From the NCBI GenBank assembly GCA_039811865.1, contig JBDHZK010000029.1:1-23302 (forward strand): 23,302 bases of DNA, in the 5' to 3' direction. This DNA comes from JBDHZK01 sp039811865 (GTDB taxonomy: Bacteria; Actinomycetota; Actinomycetes; Propionibacteriales; Propionibacteriaceae). Under the pieces are notes generated by a model. It did no database searches, was not told where the DNA came from, and saw only the letters and a list, made by a program, of their open reading frames with translations. How positions within the stretch are numbered: the first letter of the stretch is position 1; each line of letters begins with the position of its first letter. The position numbers and the translations under genes are program-made. Below, piece after piece: positions 6,379 to 14,038 of the stretch.

Positions 6379-8573
6379 TGGTCGATCGCCTCTCCGGCCG
6401 CGATCAGATCGATTTGGGTGCAGGCATCGGCGAATCCTGGCGTCTTGCATCGGGGGTCCATCGCCACCGCGCGCTCGGCGATGGAGCGGGCGTGCGCGAT
6501 CAGGTCGGCGTGATCCACCACCCGCAAAAGCCGCAGCGACGAGCGTCCCCCGCTTTGATCGAGCCCCAGGACGTCGCCCTCGCGGCGTTGCTCCAGATCG
6601 ATCTCGGCCAGGACGAACCCGTCGCGGGTGTGCGCCACCGCGTCCAGACGGCGACGAGCCTCGGAGTCGGGCTCGACCTGCGTGATCAGTAGGCACACGC
6701 CTGGGTGTGCTCCGCGTCCGATTCGACCGCGCAGTTGGTGCAGTTGAGAGATGCCGAAGCGGTCGGCGTCCCAGACGACCATCACGGTGGCGTTGGGGAC
6801 GTCCACGCCAACCTCGATCACGGTGGTGGCGACCAGTACGTCCAGGTCCTGGGCGGCGAAGGCGTTCATGGCCGCGTCCTTCTCCTGCGTGGAGAGCTGG
6901 CCGTGCAGCCGCCCGATCCGCGCCCGAGGAAGGCGCTGGGTGAGCAGTTCGGCCAGTTCGTCCACGCCGAGGCCTGGGGTGCCGGTCTGGGCGGGGCCGA
7001 TCCGTGGGCAGACCACGAACGCCTGGCGTCCCTGCGCGACCTCCTCGGCGATTCGCTCCCAGGCTCGTTCGACCCAGGCCGGACGCTGCCCGCGGTCGAC
7101 CACGACGGTGCTGACCGGCGCGCGCCCGCCCGGAAGCTCGCGCAGCGTCGAGATCGCCAGATCGCCGAAGATCGTCATCGCGACCGAACGCGGAATCGGC
7201 GTCGCCGTCAGCACCAGCGTGTGCGGTGTCCGGCCGGACTTCGCGGCCAGGCTGGAGCGCTGTTCCACACCGAAGCGGTGCTGTTCGTCCACGACCGCTA
7301 GGCCGAGGTCGGCGAACTCGACACGATCGGCCAACAGCGCGTGCGTCCCGATCACGATGCCGGCGTCCCCCGTGGCGATGCGCAGCAGCGCCTCCCGCTT
7401 GGCGGCCGTCGGCATCGAACCGGTCAGCAAGACGACCTGGGTGGCCTGCTCGGCGGCACCAAGCAGTCCCCCGCCCATCCCGAGGTCGCCCAGCATCGCC
7501 GTAATGGTGCGGTAATGCTGCGCCGCTAGCACCTCCGTCGGGGCGAGCAGCGCGGCCTGACCGCCCGTGTCCACCACGGCCGCCATGGCGCGCAGCGCGA
7601 CCAGGGTCTTGCCCGAGCCCACCTCGCCTTGGAGCAGCCGGCGCATAGGACGGACGTCCGCCAAGTCGGCGAAGATCTCCTCCCCCACCTCGATCTGCCC
7701 CTCGGTGAGCCGAAACGGCAGTTGGGCGTCCAGCGCGGACAGCAGCCCGTCGCCGCGGCGCGGCCGAGGCGTCGCCCCGAGTAGGGCGAGGTCGGCGCGC
7801 CGGTAGGCCATCGCCAACTGCGTCGTCAGCGCCTCGTCGAACAGCAACCGATAGCGTCCCCGGCCGGCCTCCTCGAGGTCGTGCGGGGTGTGGACCGCGG
7901 CGAAGGCGTCGGCGAGGCCGAGGACGCCCTCTTGATCGACGATCCAGTCGGGCCACGGGTCGGCAACGCCGCCGAGCGTGTGCAGCGCCAGCCGGGCGCA
8001 CTCGGCGATCTTCCAGGTGACCAGCTTCGCGCTGGCCGGGTAGATGCCGACCAGCCCCCGCTGCGTGAGGTCGACCAGGTAGTCACGCTGCTCCGACCCC
8101 GCGACGACCCTGCCGTCATCGTCCAGCATCACGAACTCCGGATGCGTCAACTGCGGCTGATCGCGAAACGATCCGACCTTGCCCACAAAGATTCCGCGCG
8201 TTCCCTTGCGCAGTTGGCTGTCCCACCAGTTGACGACGTGGGGGCGGCCGAAGAAGGTGAGGTTCAGCCGTCCTCGGCCGTCGGTGACGGACGCCTCCAG
8301 ACGGGAGCGCGACCGGTCACCGGGCCGGGTGACGACCGACGAATCGCGCAGGCGGGCAACCACGGCGACGTGTTCGCCCTCGCGCAACGTCGACAGGTCG
8401 GTCAACTCGCCGCCACTGAGGTAGTGGCGCGGGACATGCCGCAGCAAGTCGCCGACCGTGGTGACGCGGATCGCCTCGAACTGCTTGGCCGACTTCGCCC
8501 CGAGGACGCCGGCCAGCGGCTCGTTCAGCGCGCGCTGCGCCTCGGTTCGCCACACCGACACCCGCTCAGCCAT
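6372..8573 (-). CDS. recG: ATP-dependent DNA helicase RecG
   Basis: RecG is a double-strand translocase that reverses stalled forks and migrates branched DNA. The 733-residue protein has an N-terminal wedge/OB domain (about 60-150, with a VTDGRGRLNLTFFGRP strand). It is followed by helicase domain 1 with Walker A GEVGSGKT (316-323), the DEQH box (429-432) and TATPIPRS (456-463). Helicase domain 2 has RIGRLHGQLSTQEKDAAM, VATTVIEVGVDVPNAT and QLRGRIGRG, and the TRG region follows (FVLAEIDLEQRREGDVLG). The ATG at 8571-8573 has TAGGCT exactly 6 bases upstream and no Shine-Dalgarno, so it is probably leaderless. It is monocistronic, bounded by hairpins on both sides. The DAK-type gene often found between rpmB and recG in actinobacteria is absent. 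Confidence 0.97.
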   Translation of the reverse strand: MAERVSVWRTEAQRALNEPLAGVLGAKSAKQFEAIRVTTVGDLLRHVPRHYLSGGELTDLSTLREGEHVAVVARLRDSSVVTRPGDRSRSRLEASVTDGRGRLNLTFFGRPHVVNWWDSQLRKGTRGIFVGKVGSFRDQPQLTHPEFVMLDDDGRVVAGSEQRDYLVDLTQRGLVGIYPASAKLVTWKIAECARLALHTLGGVADPWPDWIVDQEGVLGLADAFAAVHTPHDLEEAGRGRYRLLFDEALTTQLAMAYRRADLALLGATPRPRRGDGLLSALDAQLPFRLTEGQIEVGEEIFADLADVRPMRRLLQGEVGSGKTLVALRAMAAVVDTGGQAALLAPTEVLAAQHYRTITAMLGDLGMGGGLLGAAEQATQVVLLTGSMPTAAKREALLRIATGDAGIVIGTHALLADRVEFADLGLAVVDEQHRFGVEQRSSLAAKSGRTPHTLVLTATPIPRSVAMTIFGDLAISTLRELPGGRAPVSTVVVDRGQRPAWVERAWERIAEEVAQGRQAFVVCPRIGPAQTGTPGLGVDELAELLTQRLPRARIGRLHGQLSTQEKDAAMNAFAAQDLDVLVATTVIEVGVDVPNATVMVVWDADRFGISQLHQLRGRIGRGAHPGVCLLITQVEPDSEARRRLDAVAHTRDGFVLAEIDLEQRREGDVLGLDQSGGRSSLRLLRVVDHADLIAHARSIAERAVAMDPRCKTPGFADACTQIDLIAAGEAIDQG

Positions 8574-8579
8574 TGCCCG

Positions 8580-8585
8580 AGCCTA
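8580..8585 (-). promoter_or_regulatory. -10 element of recG, leaderless start
   Basis: TAGGCT on the minus strand, then 6 bases, then ATG of recG. The hexamer and spacing are identical to those before mutM and the CoA-transferase gene. The -35 position falls at the base of the rpmB terminator hairpin and shows no clear consensus. Confidence 0.5.
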
Positions 8586-8603
8586 ACCTCGGCCGACGAC
8601 AAA

Positions 8604-8631
8604 CAGCCCGCCCCGGGCTCGGGACGGGCTG
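8604..8631 (-). terminator. Terminator hairpin after rpmB
   Basis: CAGCCCGCCCCG (8604-8615) pairs with CGGGACGGGCTG (8620-8631) with one mismatch and a 4-base loop. On the minus strand it begins 25 bases past the rpmB stop and is followed by a short GTTTGTC tract. It should insulate recG from rpmB transcription. Confidence 0.6.
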
Positions 8632-8656
8632 GCATCGCGCCGGCCGGCGCTGTTGG

Positions 8657-8842
8657 TCAGCGGGTGACCTTGCCCGCCTTCAGGCAGGCGGTGCACACGT
8701 AGGCGCGAAGCTTCGCGCCGTTGACGCTGATGCGGACGCGCTGGATGTTCGGGTTCCAGCGCCGCTTGGTCTTCTTCTTCGACCAGGGCACGTTGTGCCC
8801 GAAGCCGGGTCCCTTGGCGCAGACATCGCACACGGCAGCCAC
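8657..8842 (-). CDS. rpmB: Large ribosomal subunit protein bL28
   Basis: The 61-residue protein starts AAVCDVCAKGPGFGHNVPWS and contains KKKTKRRWNPNIQRVR, the conserved L28 core. Two CxxC pairs (CDVC near the N-terminus and CTAC near the C-terminus) mark the zinc-binding form. The start ATG has a strong Shine-Dalgarno (AAGGAG, 6 bases upstream). It appears to be a single-gene unit with its own promoter and a terminator. Together with the zinc-type L32 in this window, these are probably the standard zinc-replete ribosomal proteins; zinc-free paralogues, if any, lie elsewhere. Confidence 0.97.
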   Translation of the reverse strand: MAAVCDVCAKGPGFGHNVPWSKKKTKRRWNPNIQRVRISVNGAKLRAYVCTACLKAGKVTR

Positions 8843-8910
8843 TGGAGTTCTCCTTCAGGTCTTTGGTCGAGCACGCGCCGGGACACTGGCCCGCGCACGG
8901 CAACCCGGAC

Positions 8911-8940
8911 AGAATACTCCACCGGGTGCGCCCGGGCGAA
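8911..8940 (-). promoter_or_regulatory. Possible rpmB promoter
   Basis: On the minus strand TATTCT (8911-8916) is preceded by TTCGCC (8935-8940) with an 18-bp spacer. The -10 is good and the -35 is weak. The resulting leader of about 60 bases contains the Shine-Dalgarno. The 161-bp gap between rnj and rpmB (8843-9003) otherwise shows only a small TGCGA/TCGCA hairpin at 8973-8986. Confidence 0.4.
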
Positions 8941-9003
8941 TCGCCGCTCACTGGGCTCAGGCACCTCGCAACTGCGACTATTCGCACCTATGGGGCACTG
9001 GCT

Positions 9004-10689
9004 TCAGCTGGCGATCACGACCGGGATGATCATCGGCCTGCGGCGATAGGTCTGATTCACCCAGCGGCCGATCCGGCGGCGGACGATCTGCTGGAGTTGG
9101 TAGGTGTCGTCGGCGCCGTCGGCGAGTGCGTCGCGGATGAGCTGGGCCAGTTCGTCCCGGATCCGGTCGAAAGCGCCGTTGTCTTCGCCGAATCCCCGCG
9201 CCTGAATCTCCGGTCCACTGACCAGCTCGCGCGCATGCAGGTTGACCACGGAGATCACCGTGATGAATCCCTCCTCGCCCAGGATCTTGCGATCGGTGAG
9301 CTCGGACTCGCCGATGTCGCCCACGCTGGCGCCGTCCACGAAGATGTAGCCGCAATCCACCTTGCCGACGATCCGGGCCAGGCCGTTGGCCAAATCGATG
9401 ACGGCGCCGTCCTCGGCGATCAGGACGCGCTCTCGCGGGACACCGGTGGCCACAGCAAGTTCCCCGTTGGCGATCAGATGCCGGATCTCCCCATGGACCG
9501 GCAGCACGTTGCGCGGACGCAGGATGTTGTAGCAGTAGAGGAGTTCCCCAGCGCTGGCGTGCCCCGAGACATGGACCATTGCGTTGCCGCGGTGGACGAC
9601 CTTGACCCCGATTCGCGACAGGCCGTTGATAACGCGATAGACCGCGTTCTCGTTGCCGGGAATCAGCGAACTGGCGAGCAGGACGGTGTCACCCGCCCCG
9701 GCCTGGATCACCGGATGCTCGCGGTTGGCGATCCGCGAAAGCGCCGACAATGGCTCCCCTTGGGAACCGGTGGACAAGATCACCACCTCGTTGTCGCGGT
9801 AGTTCTCGAGGTCCTTCAGGTCAATCAGCGTCTTGGCCGGGACGTTGAGGTAACCAAGATCACGGGCCACCCCCATGTTGCGCACCATCGAGCGTCCGAC
9901 GTACACGACCTTACGGCCGTGTCGGACGGCGGCGTCCATGACCTGCTGCACGCGATGCACGTGCGAGGCGAAACACGCGACGATCAGCTTGCCGGTAGCC
10001 GAGGAGAACACCCGCTCCATGGCCGGCTCGATGTCGCGCTCGTACGGGGTGAAGCCGGGCACCTCGGCATTGGTGGAGTCGACACAGAACAGGTCCACGC
10101 CCTCGGCGCCGAGGCGGGCGAATCCGCGCAGGTCGGTGATCCGGCCGTCCAGGGGCAGCTGGTCCATCTTGAAGTCGCCGGTGTGCAGGATCAGCCCGGC
10201 CTTGCTGCGTACGGCCACGGCCAAAGCGTCGGGAATCGAGTGGTTCACGGCCAGGAACTCGCACTCGAACTCGCCCAGCTTGGCCTTCGCCCCCTCCTGG
10301 ACCACGCGCAGGTCGACGCCCCGGATGCGATGCTCCTTGACCTTCTCCTGGACGAGCGCGAGCGTCAGCTTCGAGCCCAGCACCGGGATATCGGGGCGCC
10401 GACGCAACAGGTACGGCACCGCCCCGATGTGGTCCTCGTGGCCATGGGTCAGGACGAGGCCGACGACCTGGTCCAGCCGATCATCGATCAGGGTCAGCCC
10501 GGGCAGGATCAGGTCGACACCGGGGTGATCGTCCTCAGGGAACAGCACGCCGCAGTCGATCAGCAGCAGTTGGCCGTTGATCTCCAGGCAAGCCATGTTC
10601 CGGCCGATGTCGCCCAGGCCGCCGAGGGGGACGTAGCGCAGCGTGTCGCGCGGTAGCCGAGGGGGGGTTCGCAGTTTGGCATCAAGCAC
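9004..10689 (-). CDS. rnj: Ribonuclease J
   Basis: This metallo-beta-lactamase/beta-CASP ribonuclease has 5'-3' exo- and endonuclease activity in mRNA decay and rRNA maturation. The 561-residue protein has the motif-2 metal site HGHEDH (82-87) after LVLTHG. Other conserved segments are NHSIPDALAV, HTGDFKMDQ, the beta-CASP stretch STGSQGEPLSAL, and the RNA-binding or motif C region HVSGHAS, followed by PVHGEIRHL. The start is GTG (10687-10689). TAGGGT lies exactly 6 bases upstream and there is no Shine-Dalgarno, so transcription probably begins at the GTG. The first three bases of that hexamer are the stop codon of the upstream GNAT gene. In many relatives rnj follows dapB-thyX-dapA; here thyX and dapA are replaced by other genes. 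Confidence 0.96.
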   Translation of the reverse strand: MLDAKLRTPPRLPRDTLRYVPLGGLGDIGRNMACLEINGQLLLIDCGVLFPEDDHPGVDLILPGLTLIDDRLDQVVGLVLTHGHEDHIGAVPYLLRRRPDIPVLGSKLTLALVQEKVKEHRIRGVDLRVVQEGAKAKLGEFECEFLAVNHSIPDALAVAVRSKAGLILHTGDFKMDQLPLDGRITDLRGFARLGAEGVDLFCVDSTNAEVPGFTPYERDIEPAMERVFSSATGKLIVACFASHVHRVQQVMDAAVRHGRKVVYVGRSMVRNMGVARDLGYLNVPAKTLIDLKDLENYRDNEVVILSTGSQGEPLSALSRIANREHPVIQAGAGDTVLLASSLIPGNENAVYRVINGLSRIGVKVVHRGNAMVHVSGHASAGELLYCYNILRPRNVLPVHGEIRHLIANGELAVATGVPRERVLIAEDGAVIDLANGLARIVGKVDCGYIFVDGASVGDIGESELTDRKILGEEGFITVISVVNLHARELVSGPEIQARGFGEDNGAFDRIRDELAQLIRDALADGADDTYQLQQIVRRRIGRWVNQTYRRRPMIIPVVIAS

Positions 10690-10695
10690 CGGTAC

Positions 10696-10701
10696 ACCCT
10701 A
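10696..10701 (-). promoter_or_regulatory. -10 element of rnj overlapping the GNAT stop codon
   Basis: TAGGGT on the minus strand, then 6 bases, then GTG of rnj. The TAG of the hexamer is the stop codon of the upstream GNAT gene (10699-10701). The rnj transcript would be leaderless even though the genes are only 9 bases apart. Confidence 0.45.
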
Positions 10702-11232
10702 TGTGGGCGAGATGTCGGTGTGCATCCGCACCAGTTTCAGGCGCGCGCCGGACTCCGTCCCGACCTCGCGGTGGCTGCCATCGGGCGCCCATCCGGCCGT
10801 GTCGAGAAACCTCCGCAGCGCATCGTCGGACGCCAGCACCCACCAGGTCGCCCGGCCGAACCCGTCAGCGCGCAGCGTGTCCGCGACAGCCGTCAGCAGC
10901 CGGGAGCCGTGCCCGCGGCGACGGGCCGGTGGATCGACCACAAACTCGACGACCAGCGCGTCCACGCCGGCCTCGGCGTCGGGATCGTCGCTGGGTCCGA
11001 TGGCCGCGAAGCCGGTGACCCGGTTGTCTTCGACAGCGGCCAGCACCCGTTGCTGGGCAAGTGGAGGGCGGATGATCGCGGCCTCCCAGGACGCCGCGGC
11101 GGCGTCCAGGTCGACCTCGGCGAGCGCCTGCTCCGCGGCTTCCCGCGGCAGGTCTTCACCCCACGAGCGCCGCTGAATCGCGGCGATCTGGGACGCCTCA
11201 CGCGGCAGGGCCAGGCGGACTGCGGCAACCAT
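10699..11232 (-). CDS. GNAT-family N-acetyltransferase
   Basis: The 177-residue protein has the acyl-CoA-binding motif A, VVEFVVDPPARRRGHGSRLL, with the RRxGHG pyrophosphate loop. A motif B region GRATWWVLASDDALRRFLDTAGW follows; ending 'RFL---GW' is typical of small GNAT enzymes. The substrate is not recognisable. I chose the ATG at 11230-11232 instead of the longer start at 11256 for two reasons: the family usually begins with a segment like VAAVRLALPREA, and TACGAT lies exactly 6 bases before this ATG, the same leaderless spacing as other genes here. Only 22 bp separate it from the divergent CoA-transferase start. It lies 9 bases before rnj and may be co-transcribed with it. Confidence 0.88.
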   Translation of the reverse strand: MVAAVRLALPREASQIAAIQRRSWGEDLPREAAEQALAEVDLDAAAASWEAAIIRPPLAQQRVLAAVEDNRVTGFAAIGPSDDPDAEAGVDALVVEFVVDPPARRRGHGSRLLTAVADTLRADGFGRATWWVLASDDALRRFLDTAGWAPDGSHREVGTESGARLKLVRMHTDISPT

Positions 11233-11238
11233 TTCGCC

Positions 11239-11248
11239 ATCGTAGGCT
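11239..11248. promoter_or_regulatory. Overlapping divergent -10 elements, GNAT / CoA-transferase
   Basis: TAGGCT on the plus strand (11243-11248) lies 6 bases before the CoA-transferase ATG (11255). TACGAT on the minus strand (11244 down to 11239) lies 6 bases before the GNAT ATG (11232). The two hexamers share the TA at 11243-11244. Both promoters would give leaderless mRNAs, and each -35 region lies inside the other gene. Two polymerases could not occupy them at the same time. Confidence 0.5.
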
Positions 11249-11254
11249 GCGCGC

Positions 11255-12550
11255 ATGACAGTGCAGTCTGACTACGCCGCCAAGCTGGTGACCCCCGCTG
11301 TGGCAGCCCGACTCGTCCGTGACCACGAGACGATCGTCGTACCGATCGGAGCGGGCGAACCCCCGCTCCTGCTGGAGGCCCTATCGGAGCGCCGCGACGA
11401 GCTGCGTGGGGTCGTCGTCTCCCAACTACTCGGGCTCGGCCGCTACGCCTACCTCGACCCGATGACCCGCGACCACGTCCGGCACTCGTCGGCGTTCCTG
11501 GGCGGAGCCACTCGGGCGGGCGCTCAAGAGGGCTGGATCGACTGGGTGCCGGCCCACTTCTCCGACATCCCGCGGATGATCCAGGCGGGGACCATGCCGT
11601 GTGACGTCGTCTTCGCGCAGGTCTCGCCCATGGACGCCCACGGCTACTTCGCGCTCGGCCTGTCGACCGACTACTCGCTGGCGGCGATGGCCAAGGCCCG
11701 CGCGATCGTCCTCGAGGCCAACCCAGGTATCCCGTTCACGTTCGGGAACTGCCACATCCACATCTCGAAGGTGGCCGCCGTCGTGGAGTCCGAACGTCCA
11801 GTCGCGGAACTCGGCGCCTCCCAGATCGGACCGGTGCAGACCAAGATCGCCAGGCACGTGGCCGAACTGATCCCCGATGGGGCGACCTTGCAGATCGGCA
11901 TCGGCGGGATCCCCGACGCGGTGGTCAAGCAGTTGATGGCCAAGAACGACCTCGGTCTGCACACCGAGATGTTCGGCAACGGGACGCTCGCGCTGCTCGA
12001 GGCCGGGGTGATCACAAACCGCTACAAGAACGTCAATCAGGGCAAGATGATCGCCACCTTCGCGCTGGGCTCTTCGCACCTGTACGAATACATGCACCTC
12101 AATCCCGCACTGGAGATGCACCCGGTCGACGTCACGAACTCGCCTTGGATCGCCGGTCTCAACGACAACCTGCATTCCATCAACGGGACGCTCGCGGTCG
12201 ACTTCTTCGGCCAATGCGGTTCGGAAAGCCTTGGGACGAAACCGTTCTCAGGTCCCGGCGGTCAGTACGACTTCGTCCGAGCGGCGAATCTGTCCAAGGG
12301 GGGCAAGTCGATCATCGTCTTGCCAGCCACCGCGAAGAACGACACCATCTCTCGCATCGTGCCGACGCTACCGGCGGGGACGCCCGTCACGACCCCGAAG
12401 AACGACGTGAACTATGTGGTCACCGAGTACGGCTCGGCGCAACTGCGCGGGCGTCCCGTGCGCGAACGTGCCGAGTCGCTGATCTCCATCGCGCACCCCA
12501 AGTTCCGCGACGAACTGACCACCCAGGCCAAGGAGTTGCGCATCCTGTGA
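11255..12550 (+). CDS. Acetyl-CoA hydrolase/transferase family protein (4-hydroxybutyrate CoA-transferase-like)
   Basis: The 431-residue class I CoA-transferase moves CoA between an acyl-CoA and a carboxylate, typically acetate. The N-terminal half contains GVVVSQLLGLGRYAYLD and HISKVAAVVES; the C-terminal half has LQIGIGGIPDAVV (212-224) and the catalytic segment LGLHTEMFGNG, where Glu238 is the expected thioester-forming residue. GGQYDFVRAA and YVVTEYGSAQLRGRPVRERA are typical C-terminal motifs. Length and motifs match the 4-hydroxybutyrate/butyrate:acetate CoA-transferase group better than the longer succinyl-CoA:acetate enzymes, but the substrate is inferred. It is a single plus-strand gene, probably leaderless (TAGGCT, 6 bases, ATG), divergent from a GNAT gene and convergent with the DUF2993 gene. 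Confidence 0.93.
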   Translation: MTVQSDYAAKLVTPAVAARLVRDHETIVVPIGAGEPPLLLEALSERRDELRGVVVSQLLGLGRYAYLDPMTRDHVRHSSAFLGGATRAGAQEGWIDWVPAHFSDIPRMIQAGTMPCDVVFAQVSPMDAHGYFALGLSTDYSLAAMAKARAIVLEANPGIPFTFGNCHIHISKVAAVVESERPVAELGASQIGPVQTKIARHVAELIPDGATLQIGIGGIPDAVVKQLMAKNDLGLHTEMFGNGTLALLEAGVITNRYKNVNQGKMIATFALGSSHLYEYMHLNPALEMHPVDVTNSPWIAGLNDNLHSINGTLAVDFFGQCGSESLGTKPFSGPGGQYDFVRAANLSKGGKSIIVLPATAKNDTISRIVPTLPAGTPVTTPKNDVNYVVTEYGSAQLRGRPVRERAESLISIAHPKFRDELTTQAKELRIL

Positions 12551-12560
12551 GGTAAGTCGT

Positions 12561-12608
12561 GCTCAGCGCAGCGCGAACAGGTCGACGTTCGTACCCGCCG
12601 CGCTGAGC
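12561..12608. terminator. Inverted repeat at the CoA-transferase / DUF2993 convergence
   Basis: GCTCAGCGC (12561-12569) and GCGCTGAGC (12600-12608) are perfect 9-bp arms around a 30-base loop that can pair further (CGAAC/GTTCG). It lies 10 bases after the CoA-transferase stop and overlaps the end of the DUF2993 gene. The long loop makes its terminator role less certain. Confidence 0.35.
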
Positions 12609-13291
12609 GTGGCATGCTCCGCATCGATGGCGATGGACGTCGCCTTCAGCCCGGCGGGCAGCCCCATGGGTATGGGGGTGACCAGCTTGTCGATGAGCGT
12701 CTTGCTGACCTCGGCGGGCAGGTCGATGCCGACCACCCGAATGGACGGATCCTGGATTTTGAGGGTCTGGGCCGCTGCGTCCAGGACGAGACGTCCCGTG
12801 ACCCGCGCCGTCACGTCCTGGCCGAACACCGAGGTCGAGTAGCTGATGCCGATCCGGCCGTCCGGCACGTACTCGATCGGCACGCCCGCCAAGGACACCA
12901 GGGCGGGCCAGCCGAGCACGACGGTCGCGGCCACCTCATCAGCCCTGAGTTCGGTGCCTTGGAAGTTGCCATGGACCGTCTTCAGCGACGCCTCGACCAG
13001 GTCCGCCGTGATCGTCTTTCCCTGCAGCGCCAGTGGGACCCCCTCGGCCTTGACGCGCGCGGTAGGGAACGTCTGCTGGGCCAGCGCGGCCAGGAACGGC
13101 GTGCCGCCCAACTCCACGGTGGGGGGCTTCTCCAGCCCGAGATCGTTTTGGAGAGAAGCGGCGACCTGCTGCTGGGCGGTGGCCCGGGCGTAGCCGTCGC
13201 CGATCACCAAGCCCACCGCCACCAGAGCCAGCACCAGCACGGTCACGATCACCACGACGCCCCGGCGCCGGCGAGGCGCGGCATCGGCCAT
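12563..13291 (-). CDS. DUF2993 (LmeA-like) envelope protein
   Basis: The 242-residue protein has a basic N-terminus (ADAAPRRRRG) and one hydrophobic segment at about 11-30 (VVVIVTVLVLALVAVGLVIG), so it is a membrane-anchored or exported protein with its bulk outside. The rest fits the DUF2993 lipid-binding fold: VELGGTPFLAALAQQTFPTARVKAEGV, repeated beta strands, and a C-terminal GLPAGLKATSIAIDAEHATLSAAGTNVDL. In mycobacteria the family member LmeA supports mannan elongation of cell-envelope lipoglycans; the same role here is only inference. The start ATG overlaps the dapB stop (TGATG), so it is coupled to dapB. An in-frame extension further upstream reads through dapB and is not real. Confidence 0.87.
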   Translation of the reverse strand: MADAAPRRRRGVVVIVTVLVLALVAVGLVIGDGYARATAQQQVAASLQNDLGLEKPPTVELGGTPFLAALAQQTFPTARVKAEGVPLALQGKTITADLVEASLKTVHGNFQGTELRADEVAATVVLGWPALVSLAGVPIEYVPDGRIGISYSTSVFGQDVTARVTGRLVLDAAAQTLKIQDPSIRVVGIDLPAEVSKTLIDKLVTPIPMGLPAGLKATSIAIDAEHATLSAAGTNVDLFALR

Positions 13292-14031
13292 CAGGAAAGC
13301 CCCAGGACCGGCTCGATGCCCACGGTCAGGCCCGGGCGTCCACCGATCGCTCGCACCGCCGCGATGACGCCCGGCATGAAGCTGACCCGGTCGAGGGAGT
13401 CGTGCCTGATGGTCAGCGTCTCCCCCTGCGCACCGAAGAGCACCTCCTGATGGGCGATCAGGCCACGAAGCCGAACACCGTGGACGTGGATCCCGTCGAC
13501 CACAGCCCCGCGGGCCCCGTCGAGGCCCTGCGAGGTGGCGTCGGGGACGTCCCCGAGCCCGGCCGCCGCGCGGGCCACGGCGATCCGCTGCGCCGTCGTG
13601 TGAGCCGTCCCGGACGGCGCATCGGCCTTGTTCGGATGGTGCAGCTCGATGATCTCGACGGACTCGTAGAACCGGGCGGCTTGCTCGGCGAAGCGCATCA
13701 TCAGCACTGCACCGATGGAGAAGTTCGCCGCGATCAGGATTCCGACGCTCGGGTTGCCCGCCAGCAGGCGCTCGACCTCGAGCAGGCGGGCGGGTGTGAA
13801 CCCGGTCGTCCCGACGACCGCGTGCCGGCCATGCTGGACGCACCAGGCCAGGTTGTCCAGCACGGCGTCGGGGTGGGTGAAATCGATCACGACGTCGGCG
13901 GCCTCGGCGGGGCTTCGGTCGTCCCCGGCGTCGATGGCCGCGACCAGGTCAAGACCTTCGGCTCCTTCGACCGCTCGACAGATGGCCTGCCCCATCCGGC
14001 CCTTGGCCCCGAACACCGCAACCTTCGTCAT
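13291..14031 (-). CDS. dapB: 4-hydroxy-tetrahydrodipicolinate reductase
   Basis: This enzyme reduces the DapA product with NAD(P)H to tetrahydrodipicolinate, in the lysine and diaminopimelate pathway that also feeds peptidoglycan. It has 246 residues, the normal actinobacterial size. The nucleotide-binding loop is GAKGRMGQ (8-15). The catalytic signature ELHHPNKADAPSGTA holds His131, His132, Lys135 and the SGT motif (140-142). GTTGFTP and AANFSIGAVLMMRFAEQAARF are also conserved. I chose the ATG at 14029-14031 because MTKVAVFGAKGRMG is the standard N-terminus; the longer frame adds an unconserved tail. TACGAT lies 7 bases before it and there is no Shine-Dalgarno, suggesting a leaderless mRNA. 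DUF2993 follows in the same unit; dapA and thyX are not nearby. Confidence 0.96.
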   Translation of the reverse strand: MTKVAVFGAKGRMGQAICRAVEGAEGLDLVAAIDAGDDRSPAEAADVVIDFTHPDAVLDNLAWCVQHGRHAVVGTTGFTPARLLEVERLLAGNPSVGILIAANFSIGAVLMMRFAEQAARFYESVEIIELHHPNKADAPSGTAHTTAQRIAVARAAAGLGDVPDATSQGLDGARGAVVDGIHVHGVRLRGLIAHQEVLFGAQGETLTIRHDSLDRVSFMPGVIAAVRAIGGRPGLTVGIEPVLGLS

Positions 14032-14038
14032 GGTGCGA

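Noticed and set aside
6298..8001. 567-residue minus-strand open frame
   Set aside because: It is a shifted frame inside recG with an Arg/Gly/Ala-rich composition; recG carries all helicase motifs in the true frame.
8863..10656. 597-residue plus-strand open frame
   Set aside because: It is antisense to rnj with repeated His/Asp/Gln-rich low-information sequence, explained by high GC at third codon positions of rnj.
12563..13843. 426-residue frame joining antisense-like sequence to DUF2993
   Set aside because: The first 184 residues lie in a shifted frame within dapB. The DUF2993 protein begins at the ATG overlapping the dapB stop.
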